From NCBI GenBank assembly GCA_025800385.1, contig JAOXRS010000173.1, forward strand, positions 124,001 through 188,000: a DNA stretch of 64,000 nucleotides, given 5' to 3'. The DNA is from Candidatus Albibeggiatoa sp. nov. NOAA. GTDB lineage: Bacteria > Pseudomonadota > Gammaproteobacteria > Beggiatoales > Beggiatoaceae. The first letter of the stretch is position 1, and each line of letters opens with the position of its first letter. A program made the translations under genes and the position numbers. Below are positions 28,661 through 37,033 of the stretch, in pieces. The notes beneath the pieces were generated by a model. It saw only the letters and a list, made by a program, of their open reading frames with translations, ran no database searches and was not told the DNA's origin.

Positions 28661-29845
28661 ATGGAACTCTCTATCCAATACTTATGTGATGCTGCTGCTC
28701 ATGCTTTGTCACAACAATCTGCTTATGAAGATAACAAGAAAAAGCTTAATATAAAGAAAATAGGCTTAATGAATAACACGACGATTAGCTGTGAATTTTA
28801 TCCTCATGCAACAGAATCAATGGATGTTAAAAATGAAATTGCATTTATTATGGGTTTTTTAGCAAGCTTTTTTAAAGAAGAATTCCGGTTTGACTATATT
28901 AAAAATTTTGCAGTTAAAGCCTTTGCACTTAGGGAAGATGAGCGAGATATAGAGTTGATGTATGTTATGTCAGCTCCCAATGTCGCAGATTTTATTGCAG
29001 AAGGTAAAGCCATTCAATGGATAACAAATAGTATTTTCCAAGAGAATACGCCTGACTTTAGAATGGTAATGGCGAAAAGACAAATATCTCGATTAGAAAA
29101 TGCACTACGAGATGTTATTGATAAAGTATTTTTAGAAGTTGAAGGAGAGTTCTGGTGGGATAAGTTTATATCTGAAGAAATAAGAAAACGTTTACCTAGG
29201 GATATTAGAAAAAATTTTGAGAAGAGTATAAGTTCTCGTTCATTGTTAAATAAAACCTATTTTCATAATTTAAAAAGTATTATTGTACAAAATTGGCAAT
29301 ATTTTAGTAATATTTTCCATACTGAAAAAGATAGCTTTGAAAAAATGTTAGCAGATTTCAATGATGTTCGTAATGATGAAGCACATAATTTAGAAATCAC
29401 ATCTGAAAAATCAGAAAAGCTGACAAATATTTATAATAATTTAATGCAAGCAATTGGGACTCAATATCCCGAGTTTGTTCCTGAATATTTGGTGGAAAAT
29501 TGGAGAATCCAAATTGCAAAAATTGTAGATGGTTATGTACAAAATCAGATAATCATAGATAAAGGTGAGTCTATATCAAATGCTATATTCAAGACTCAGA
29601 AAATGATAGAAAAATTACAAGAAATAGAGTTTAAACTCGAATCTATTTTAATACCTCCAAATAAACATAACTTACATAAAGAGTTAGTCAGCTTGTTTCA
29701 AACTATGTGCTCTTCTTTTCAGGATATGATTGTTTTGGTTGAAAGTAATGACCAGAAAAAACTTCAATCTGCTTTAGTTCAGCATGAGAAAAATAATGAA
29801 GCTATACAAAAATTCACAAAAAAATATTTAATGTCAGAAGTTTGA
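28661..29845 (+). CDS. hypothetical protein with HEPN-type R-x4-H motif
   Basis: The 394-residue, helix-rich protein starts 12 bases after the HigA-like gene, so the three genes are likely one unit. Residues R237-N-D-E-A-H242 within a helical block (FNDVRNDEAHNL) match the R-x4-6-H active motif of HEPN ribonuclease domains, as in Swt1-like and abortive infection proteins. The remainder has no recognised domain. A defence or toxin-related role is inferred from the motif and from its toxin-antitoxin neighbours. A coincidental motif cannot be excluded. Confidence 0.5.
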   Translation: MELSIQYLCDAAAHALSQQSAYEDNKKKLNIKKIGLMNNTTISCEFYPHATESMDVKNEIAFIMGFLASFFKEEFRFDYIKNFAVKAFALREDERDIELMYVMSAPNVADFIAEGKAIQWITNSIFQENTPDFRMVMAKRQISRLENALRDVIDKVFLEVEGEFWWDKFISEEIRKRLPRDIRKNFEKSISSRSLLNKTYFHNLKSIIVQNWQYFSNIFHTEKDSFEKMLADFNDVRNDEAHNLEITSEKSEKLTNIYNNLMQAIGTQYPEFVPEYLVENWRIQIAKIVDGYVQNQIIIDKGESISNAIFKTQKMIEKLQEIEFKLESILIPPNKHNLHKELVSLFQTMCSSFQDMIVLVESNDQKKLQSALVQHEKNNEAIQKFTKKYLMSEV

Positions 29846-29919
29846 TGATATACCATAGAAGTCACTTTTGATGAGCAGATTTTACGCCCAAGCATACCAC
29901 TTGAATTTTATATATAATC

Positions 29920-29957
29920 CCTAAATCCTTGAAAATTTCAAGTATCAAGAATTTAGG
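29920..29957. terminator. inverted repeat between convergent genes
   Basis: CCTAAAT-c-CTTGA (29920-29932) pairs with TCAAG-a-ATTTAGG (29945-29957). It sits between the HEPN-motif gene (plus) and egtD (minus), probably a bidirectional terminator, although the T-runs are weak. Confidence 0.45.
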
Positions 29958-29976
29958 AATATTATAGTAAAATAAT

Positions 29977-30936
29977 TTATTTTACCTGCAAACAATGCAC
30001 ACTAAATAAATCTTGCTTATCTGTCCAAGACTGCACGGCTTTAAATCCTGCCTCTTGCGCTAACTCATGAAATTGCGAAACACTGTATTTATATGAGCTT
30101 TCGGTGTGAATGGTTTCACCTTCAGAAAATTGAAATTGTTGTTCCCCAATAGAAACTTGTTGCTCAGCTTGACTGACTAAATGCATTTCAATTCGTCCCT
30201 GAGTTTCATTGTAAAACGCATGGTGGTTAAAAGAATCTAAATCAAAATTAGCAGCCAATTCCCGATTAATTCGATCCAACAAATTCAAATTAAATGCTGC
30301 GGTCACACCTTGCTTATCATTGTAAGCCGCATTCAACACATCGGTTTCCTTTTTCAAATCTACACCAACCAATAACTTACCGTCTGAATCCAACGATTTT
30401 GCTACTCGTTTCAATAAGGCTTTTGCATGTTGCGGCTCAAAATTACCAATACTTGAACCGGGGAAAAACGCCGCGCGAGATAAATGCTCGGGACGATACG
30501 GTAAATCAAAATCACTAGAATAATCGGCACAAGTCGCATGAATTTCCAAATCAGGATAATCTTGAGACAAAGTCTGAGCCGCATCTAATAAATGTTGTTT
30601 GGAAATATCCATAGGCATATATGCTGCGGGTTTTACAGTTTGCAATAACGTCCGAATTTTCTGACTGCTACCACTGCCCAATTCTACTAATAAACAATCA
30701 TCACCCAAAAGCTCTGCCATTTCACCACAATGGGTTTGTAAAATATCGAGTTCCGTACGCGTTGGATAATATTCTGGTAATTCAGTGATTTGATCGAATA
30801 ACACAGAGCCTTTTTTATCATAAAAGAACTTCGGTGAAAGGGCTTTAGGCTGGGTTTGTAAACCATCTAGCACTTCTTGCTTAAAGTCAGCCATTGGTGG
30901 ATGCAAATCATAAAAACGAATCATGTCATTGTTCAT
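29977..30936 (-). CDS. egtD: L-histidine N-alpha-methyltransferase EgtD
   Basis: The 319-residue SAM-dependent enzyme trimethylates histidine to hercynine, the first step of ergothioneine synthesis. The family blocks LSPKFFYDKKGSVLFDQITELPEYYPTRTE and LVELGSGSSQKI (SAM site) are present. ATG 30936 is chosen: GAGGA lies 7 bases upstream and the start follows the egtB stop by 10 bases. An upstream in-frame start would overlap egtB. Length equals the family norm (~320). Confidence 0.95.
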   Translation of the reverse strand: MNNDMIRFYDLHPPMADFKQEVLDGLQTQPKALSPKFFYDKKGSVLFDQITELPEYYPTRTELDILQTHCGEMAELLGDDCLLVELGSGSSQKIRTLLQTVKPAAYMPMDISKQHLLDAAQTLSQDYPDLEIHATCADYSSDFDLPYRPEHLSRAAFFPGSSIGNFEPQHAKALLKRVAKSLDSDGKLLVGVDLKKETDVLNAAYNDKQGVTAAFNLNLLDRINRELAANFDLDSFNHHAFYNETQGRIEMHLVSQAEQQVSIGEQQFQFSEGETIHTESSYKYSVSQFHELAQEAGFKAVQSWTDKQDLFSVHCLQVK

Positions 30937-30946
30937 TATCAAATCC

Positions 30947-32236
30947 TCATACGTCCTGAGCGAGTCGGAAACCTTTAAATTGCCAACGTTCATGTGGATA
31001 GAAAAAGTTGCGATAAGTTAAGCGAATATGGTTTTCTGAGGTTGCGCATGAGCCACCACGCAATACAAATTGATTACACATAAATTTACCGTTGTATTCA
31101 CCAATCGCGCCTTTAGCTGGTCGATACTTTGGATAAGCCACATAAGGCGAGCGTGTCCATTCCCAAACATCACCATACATTTGCTGCAAACCATTGCTAT
31201 CGGCTGCGGCTGGAGTTGGCTGCAAGTAATCAGCCTCGTAGAAATTCCCTGTTAAAGGTAATGATTGTGCAGCTACTTCCCATTCAAACTCAGTTGGTAA
31301 ACGTGCACCAGCCCAACTTGCAAACGCATCGGCTTCAAAATAGCTGACATGGCATACAGGTGCATTTTTATCCACAGGCTGTAAGCCCGCTAAAGTAAAA
31401 TGCCACCATTGTTCATCTCGCTTTTCCCAATATAACGGGGCTTGCCATTGTTGTTGCTGGATGGTCGTCCACGCATCCGCAAGCCAAAATTCTGGACGTT
31501 GATAACCATTATCTTCAATAAATTCAATATATTCCCCATTGGTCACTAAACGTGAACTGAGTTGAAATGCATCAACATATTGCTGATGTGCTGGATATTC
31601 ATTATCAAAGATGTATTCATTTTCAGCGTTATTGCCAATTTGATACATGCCCGCATCGAAATTATGCCATTGTTGAGTTGAAGCAGAAACTTGAGGAACT
31701 GGGGTTAAATCATCTCGGTAGACAGGATAAAGTGGATTAGCAGAGAGGTTATATTTGATGTCGGTAAAGAATAATTCTTGGTGTTGTTGTTCATGATTCA
31801 GTCCAATTAAAATCCTTTTTTGAATTTCTGGCTGTTCACCAATTTTATCAATGAGTTGCTGCATTTGTTCATCCACATATGCCCTGTATTGATAAATCTC
31901 TGCAACGGTTGGGCGTGATAAACAACCCCGTTTTGCCCTCGGGTGCATTACACCAAGCTGCTGATAATAGGAATTAAAAATAAAATGGAAACCTTGATTA
32001 AATTCTTTGTAATTCGGGAGGTAGGGTTTTAATAAAAAGGCTTCAAAAAACCAGGTAACATGGGCGAGATGCCATTTGGCGGGGCTGGCTTCTGGCATGG
32101 TTTGAATCACATAATCTTCAATTTCCAGTGGTTTACAGATGGTTTCGGTCACTTGGCGCGTGGCCTGATAATCACGCCAAAGCTGCTCTCGTTCTAATAA
32201 GGTTTGAGACGAGAACAAACGGTTTGACAAGCTCAT
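30947..32236 (-). CDS. egtB: ergothioneine biosynthesis protein EgtB
   Basis: The 429-residue non-haem iron sulfoxide synthase joins hercynine to a sulfur donor with O2. An N-terminal DinB-like domain carries the iron histidines (WHLAHVTWFFE and NHEQQHQELFF), and the C-terminal FGE-sulfatase-like domain includes YGDVWEWTRSPY and FVLRGGSCAT. It precedes egtD in one operon. No egtA, egtC or egtE is next to it, which suits a cysteine-using EgtB/EgtD pathway or genes elsewhere. Confidence 0.93.
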   Translation of the reverse strand: MSLSNRLFSSQTLLEREQLWRDYQATRQVTETICKPLEIEDYVIQTMPEASPAKWHLAHVTWFFEAFLLKPYLPNYKEFNQGFHFIFNSYYQQLGVMHPRAKRGCLSRPTVAEIYQYRAYVDEQMQQLIDKIGEQPEIQKRILIGLNHEQQHQELFFTDIKYNLSANPLYPVYRDDLTPVPQVSASTQQWHNFDAGMYQIGNNAENEYIFDNEYPAHQQYVDAFQLSSRLVTNGEYIEFIEDNGYQRPEFWLADAWTTIQQQQWQAPLYWEKRDEQWWHFTLAGLQPVDKNAPVCHVSYFEADAFASWAGARLPTEFEWEVAAQSLPLTGNFYEADYLQPTPAAADSNGLQQMYGDVWEWTRSPYVAYPKYRPAKGAIGEYNGKFMCNQFVLRGGSCATSENHIRLTYRNFFYPHERWQFKGFRLAQDV

Positions 32237-32383
32237 AGTGCTTTCCTTATATCCCGTTTTAATGATTTAAAGACGTTAGTTAGTGTAACATTGCTGTCAA
32301 GCCTGCCCAAATTGATATAATCTTATTGCTTATTTAAAAAGTATCTAACAACAATTCCACTATAAAAAAGGAGTGAATGTGAT

Positions 32384-33283
32384 ATGAAAATGCGATTTCA
32401 GGCATTTGTATCAGTCATTGTCTATTTATTATTTTTCCAAGTAGCTGTAGCACAAGAGCCACGCACATTATTGTACTCTTCTACACTTTCTGATGATTTA
32501 CAGCAAATTGTGGCAAATATTCAAAATCCGCAACAGCCTGTGATTCCTTATGAAAACTTAAACCCCAATCCAAGCTATTTTGTGCGAATTGCTCCACGTC
32601 GTCATATTTTAACGGCTGAAAATCAAATTCAGGACAGCGCGATTTTAGGTACAAAACCGATTATTTTCCTTGCAACACCTGAAGGTATTTATGGCAAAGC
32701 ATTGCTCGATATTTATTTAGATATTGGCTATGAAGCTGAAGATATTATTCGTTGGCAGCGCGATGAAGACATGGTTGCAATTGTATTCCGTTATGATGAA
32801 AGCATTTCTTTATCAACAGTTAAAGATGGACAGTTACCTGAAAATTGGGATAGCCAAGTATTTGTACCAACTTGGGATAATATGTTTAGTTTGTTTGAAA
32901 AATTAGCCGTTAACGCAACCGTCAACCCAGAACAGCAAGGCGAATTTATGCCGACTGCATTGTCATTTAGAAGCGAAGAATTGAAAAACTTTGTGTTAAA
33001 TTTTCCTGATGTGGGTAAACAACGGGTTAAAACTCAACCGTATACCAGCTTAGAAACTGTCGGTGGTTCTGATTGGTTATATCGTCATTTAGCAGAGGCA
33101 AAATTAAGCTTGTTCGAGCATTTCCGTGGTACGGGGCGTACTTTAAATGAAGTTGTTGACCCAGATGGTAAGCAACAATATAGCGGTATTTTAGAGTTTG
33201 TTGCACCTAATAAAACTGTCAATACCTTGCCTGAAATTGCAATTATTCACTTAGGCACATTAAAAATTGAAGAAGCTTATTAA
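32384..33283 (+). CDS. exported protein of unknown function
   Basis: The 299-residue protein has a clear signal peptide (FVSVIVYLLFFQVAVAQ, cleaved after AVA). The mature part is a mixed alpha/beta fold with no recognised motif (FVRIAPRRHILTAENQ, IIFLATPEGIYGKALLDIYLD). AAAGGAGTGAA lies upstream of the ATG. It diverges from egtB and is probably periplasmic. Confidence 0.6.
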   Translation: MKMRFQAFVSVIVYLLFFQVAVAQEPRTLLYSSTLSDDLQQIVANIQNPQQPVIPYENLNPNPSYFVRIAPRRHILTAENQIQDSAILGTKPIIFLATPEGIYGKALLDIYLDIGYEAEDIIRWQRDEDMVAIVFRYDESISLSTVKDGQLPENWDSQVFVPTWDNMFSLFEKLAVNATVNPEQQGEFMPTALSFRSEELKNFVLNFPDVGKQRVKTQPYTSLETVGGSDWLYRHLAEAKLSLFEHFRGTGRTLNEVVDPDGKQQYSGILEFVAPNKTVNTLPEIAIIHLGTLKIEEAY

Positions 33284-33312
33284 GTAAAGCCTGTCTTCTT
33301 AGAAGAAAAGAA

Positions 33313-33348
33313 CTTCTCACTCTCTATATTTATGTACAGAGTGAGAAG
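33313..33348. terminator. perfect 11-bp inverted repeat between convergent genes
   Basis: CTTCTCACTCT (33313-33323) pairs with AGAGTGAGAAG (33338-33348) around a 14-base loop. It lies between two genes that converge, so it is a plausible terminator. On the minus strand a T-rich tail follows. Confidence 0.55.
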
Positions 33349-33357
33349 ATATAGAAA

Positions 33358-33681
33358 TTAACAACCCTTATCGTTGTAAAGTGCTGTTAGATGTGATCTT
33401 CTTTCGCTAATCAATTCTTCAGCTTGCCCTGCATCATAATAGGTATAAGCTAAGCCCGGTAACCAAAAAAGCGCGGCGGCGACATTTGTACCTGTTACGC
33501 CTTTTTTAGAATCAACTTCTGCTTCTGCATCATCTAATCTGGTTAATTCAGAGGCTAATTGGCTACAAGAAAGTTTGTGGTCGCCTGCTTGGACAGTTTG
33601 GACTTTTTTAGAAGTTGCACAACCACCTAAAGAAAGTGCCAAGAATAATGCTGACATCAAAATTGCTATAGTTTTACGCAT
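33358..33681 (-). CDS. small predicted lipoprotein
   Basis: The 107-residue protein has a lipoprotein signal peptide with lipobox LSLGGC (C21). A helical segment follows with a hydrophobic stretch (AALFWLPGLAYTYYDAGQAEEL). It resembles small surface-antigen-like or osmotically inducible lipoproteins in size only. Probably anchored to the inner leaflet of the outer membrane. Function unknown. Confidence 0.7.
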   Translation of the reverse strand: MRKTIAILMSALFLALSLGGCATSKKVQTVQAGDHKLSCSQLASELTRLDDAEAEVDSKKGVTGTNVAAALFWLPGLAYTYYDAGQAEELISERRSHLTALYNDKGC

Positions 33682-33942
33682 TGTTTGTTAATATCCTTAA
33701 AATGTTGACTTAATACTAAAAAGCCGTATTTTTCACCATTTAATCTGGAATAGCAACTCATTTTAGAAACAGTGCATAGTAATATTTTAAAAATGAGTGC
33801 ACTTAATAATGCGGTCAATTTGCAGCCTGATATTATGTACTTAGGTGTATTAAAAAGGGGCTCACAAATTAAATGACAAGGTGAAATGCTTTTAATGTGA
33901 ACACTTTACCTCATAGTAAAATTAATCAACGCATATATTGGA

Positions 33943-35265
33943 TCATTTATTAAGCGTTTTTCTTGCGGCCTTTGCCTGATTAATAAATTGCTCTTTTCTC
34001 AAACGCACAAGATTGTCGCTATATAAGGCTTTCATTAATTCTCTAAACCCTGTTTCTAGCTCGCCAACCGTCATTTTATCTGGATGATAAGTCACATCAA
34101 ACAGCGTACATTTCTCCCAAAATACTTCTTCTAACAATCGATTTGTTGCTTTTAGCCTTTTATATAAATTTGTACCAGGGAATGGTGTTTGAATTGTAAT
34201 TTGCACTTCGGATAATCCACTGTCTTTAACAAAATTAAGCGTTTCATCAAAAACAGAGGCATCTTGATTATCCAGACCCAGCACGAAACAACCATTTACC
34301 GATATGCCATGATTTTGTATTTTTTGAATTGCTTCTTTATATTTATCGAGCTGTTTTGCTTTCCAATTATTTTTTAGCTCTAAATTATGCAGCCCTTGTG
34401 CAGTAGGACTTTCCAGCCCAATGAGTAACTGTCTACATCCACTATTACTTAGCATGGATAACAATTCATCATTTTCTGCCACCGAAATATCTGTTTCTGT
34501 AAACCATTTAATATTTAAAGAAGATAAAGCTTTAACTAACTTTTTTGAGTGAATCTTGTTTGCAAATGTATTATCGTCAGCCAACTCGATAAATGGCTTA
34601 TGCCAAATGGATTTAATCGCTTGAATTTCATTAACAACGTGCTGAATGGGTTTGATTTTATATTTACAAGTCAATCGGATTGAAGAAGCGCAAAATTCAC
34701 ATTTAAATGGACAGCCTCTCTGCGTTTGCACAGTAAGCCTATTGTATTGGTCAACATCTAATAAATCATATCGTGGAATCGGTGCTTGACTAAAATCGTA
34801 CTCAATACCTGTTGCATCATATATTTTTTTAAGTTGCCCTCGTTTGAAATCGTCAATAACATTTGCCCAATGCACTTCACCTTCACCAACCAAAACGCTA
34901 TCTGCATGTTCTAGTGCTTCGTGAGGTAAGGAAGTCACATGCAATCCTCCAAGAATGACTTTTGTACCTTGCTGTCTATATTTATCAGCGAGTAAATAGG
35001 CTTCGTTAATTTGTGCTGTGAAACTGGAAATCGCAACAATATCAAATTCATCAGGTAAGTTTGAATCAGCATTAAAATCACTGAGTTCAATGTATTCAAT
35101 ATCTACATCTGCGGGGGTTAAACTGGCTAATGTCAGTAAGCCTAAACTGGGTAAGGATGCGATAACTTCTTTGCGTTCAATAAAACCGGGGAGCGTTAAA
35201 CCTAATTCGGCTAACTCTTGATTATGGACGCGCAAGCCACTCATCGCGATTAAACCTAATTTCAT
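33943..35265 (-). CDS. B12-binding radical SAM protein
   Basis: The 440-residue protein has an N-terminal cobalamin-binding-like domain (GGLHVTSLPHEAL and LVGEGE) and a radical SAM core with GCPFKCEFC (C-x3-C-x2-C, around residues 184-191) for the 4Fe-4S cluster, followed by LIGLESP. Members of this group modify diverse small molecules, lipids or peptides, so the substrate cannot be named. It is the last gene of a three-gene operon after two membrane proteins, with only a 4-base gap, which suggests a lipid or membrane-linked substrate. Confidence 0.85.
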   Translation of the reverse strand: MKLGLIAMSGLRVHNQELAELGLTLPGFIERKEVIASLPSLGLLTLASLTPADVDIEYIELSDFNADSNLPDEFDIVAISSFTAQINEAYLLADKYRQQGTKVILGGLHVTSLPHEALEHADSVLVGEGEVHWANVIDDFKRGQLKKIYDATGIEYDFSQAPIPRYDLLDVDQYNRLTVQTQRGCPFKCEFCASSIRLTCKYKIKPIQHVVNEIQAIKSIWHKPFIELADDNTFANKIHSKKLVKALSSLNIKWFTETDISVAENDELLSMLSNSGCRQLLIGLESPTAQGLHNLELKNNWKAKQLDKYKEAIQKIQNHGISVNGCFVLGLDNQDASVFDETLNFVKDSGLSEVQITIQTPFPGTNLYKRLKATNRLLEEVFWEKCTLFDVTYHPDKMTVGELETGFRELMKALYSDNLVRLRKEQFINQAKAARKTLNK

Positions 35266-35269
35266 GGTG

Positions 35270-35980
35270 TTACTCAGCTTTTGTTGATCGTGCGGCTCTG
35301 TATCTTTGTATCACTGTTGCAATATAGGCAATTAATAATATGGGAGACGCTAAAAAGGAAAAGAAAGTAATCACAAACAAGATCGCGTAAGCAGCATCAT
35401 TGGCAGATTGCTCGCTTGGTTCTAAGCCTGCCATGATACGAAATACGACATGCTCAAGATTCAATACAGTTAATACATTGACAATAATAACTAATGGCAG
35501 TAGTGCTGCAATAAAAATAGTGAAGCCGCGTAATTTGGCTGAGTGTTTAAGATATTGAAATAGTAAACCTACACGCCATGCCGCAACAATAGCTAAAAAC
35601 CAAACATTCATAGCTTGTGCCGTTTCAAGTGAATAATATCGCTCAACAGGTATGGCATATAAGAACGCAAGTGGTGATGTCATGCCAACGAAAATCAGGA
35701 CAGATTTATAGCTCCAATTTTCTGGTCGAAGGGGTTTAATAATCAGCCATAGTATTGCCGATAAGATAAATATATAGGCGACTGAACCTAGACCTAAATA
35801 TTGCCATAACTCTGCTCGTGGATTATCCCAATAACGACCAACACCTGCTATCCACGCGGTTATCACTCCAAAAGCCAAATAATAATGGCCAAGATTTTTC
35901 AAGTCAGGCTTTACAGGTGTAAATAATAGAAATTCTAGTTCCGTTGTTAAGACTTCGCGGACTTTTTGGAAACGTGTCAT
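35270..35980 (-). CDS. polytopic membrane protein, paralog A
   Basis: A 236-residue protein with about six transmembrane helices. Conserved blocks with its neighbour are LKNLGHYYLAFGVITAWIAG, GRYWDNPRAELWQYLG and PLRPENWSYKSVLIFVGMTS. It may be a Yip1-like membrane protein, which is uncertain. It is co-transcribed with the radical SAM gene. Function unknown. Confidence 0.65.
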   Translation of the reverse strand: MTRFQKVREVLTTELEFLLFTPVKPDLKNLGHYYLAFGVITAWIAGVGRYWDNPRAELWQYLGLGSVAYIFILSAILWLIIKPLRPENWSYKSVLIFVGMTSPLAFLYAIPVERYYSLETAQAMNVWFLAIVAAWRVGLLFQYLKHSAKLRGFTIFIAALLPLVIIVNVLTVLNLEHVVFRIMAGLEPSEQSANDAAYAILFVITFFSFLASPILLIAYIATVIQRYRAARSTKAE

Positions 35981-36019
35981 ATTTGTTATTAACCGTTCAA
36001 TCTAATTTTATAAATAAGG

Positions 36020-36724
36020 CTACTCTGCACTACTCAATATTTTATTTCTTTGTATAATTAATCCAATATAACCTACTAATAACGATGGAGAAAATATAAC
36101 CGAAATACCTGTGATAAGCCATAATATGACATGAGCAATATTAGGTTGCTTAATTGGCTCTTGGCCAAATCCCACCATAATCTGAAACACGGGCTGCTCA
36201 ATATTCATTATTGTTAGTGTAGATATAATAATGGCCAATGGAAGGGCTGTCGCAATAAAAACAGCGAGACCAGTTAATTTGGCAGAATATTTAAGATATC
36301 GGATTAATAAAGCAACTCGCCATGTTGCAACAACGACTAAAAACCAAACATTCATGGTCTGAGCAATTTTAAGCGTGAAATATTGTTCAACAGGTATGGC
36401 ATATAAAATTGCGGGTGGCGATGTCATGCCAACAAAAATAAGAACGGATTTATAGCTCCAATTTTCTGGTCGCAAAGGGGCAATGAAAGCCCATAATATT
36501 ATTGATAAGATAAAGATATAAGCAACTGAGCCCAATCCTAAATATTGCCATAATTCTGCTTTTGGACTATCCCAATAACGACCAACACCTGCTAACCATG
36601 CAGTGATGATCCCTAAAGCTAAATAATAATTGCCAAGATTTTTTAAGTCAGGCTTAGCAGGTCTAAATGCAAGAAACTTTATTTCTGTGATTAAAACTTC
36701 ACGTATTTTTTCAGAATGTGTCAT
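36020..36724 (-). CDS. polytopic membrane protein, paralog B
   Basis: The 234-residue protein is a tandem duplicate of paralog A, with collinear high similarity (VREVL/IREVLITE, LGNYYLALGIITAWLAGV, PENWSYKSVLIFVGMTSP). About six transmembrane helices. It is the first gene of the operon running down to the radical SAM gene. The C-terminal thirds differ most, so the copies may have diverged in role. Confidence 0.65.
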   Translation of the reverse strand: MTHSEKIREVLITEIKFLAFRPAKPDLKNLGNYYLALGIITAWLAGVGRYWDSPKAELWQYLGLGSVAYIFILSIILWAFIAPLRPENWSYKSVLIFVGMTSPPAILYAIPVEQYFTLKIAQTMNVWFLVVVATWRVALLIRYLKYSAKLTGLAVFIATALPLAIIISTLTIMNIEQPVFQIMVGFGQEPIKQPNIAHVILWLITGISVIFSPSLLVGYIGLIIQRNKILSSAE

Positions 36725-37033
36725 ATTTCACGTATCGTTTTAGTTGATGAGTAGCATCATTAAATTAAGTCTATTATAAAATATTTCTCCTAAATTAATG
36801 GTTTTTTCTAAATATATTGCAGTCAATAAACTCATTTAAAATAGTCTTCTATTAATAAAAATTAAGTCTTATGCAAGACAACAATCATGACTATCATTTA
36901 AAATGAACAATCTCGGAGCTATTGTTTACTTTAAAGCTAAAAAATATACCGTAATTTGATAAAACACTATTTTATATGTGAATACTGTAACTTCGGAGTA
37001 TTATAATATTCAAAAAACTAAAAGAGGCTATGT
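36725..37033. other. intergenic region between divergent genes
   Basis: AT-rich spacer with the promoters of the membrane-protein operon (minus) and the TonB receptor (plus). No riboswitch-like structure or Fur-type palindrome was convincing by eye. Confidence 0.4.
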
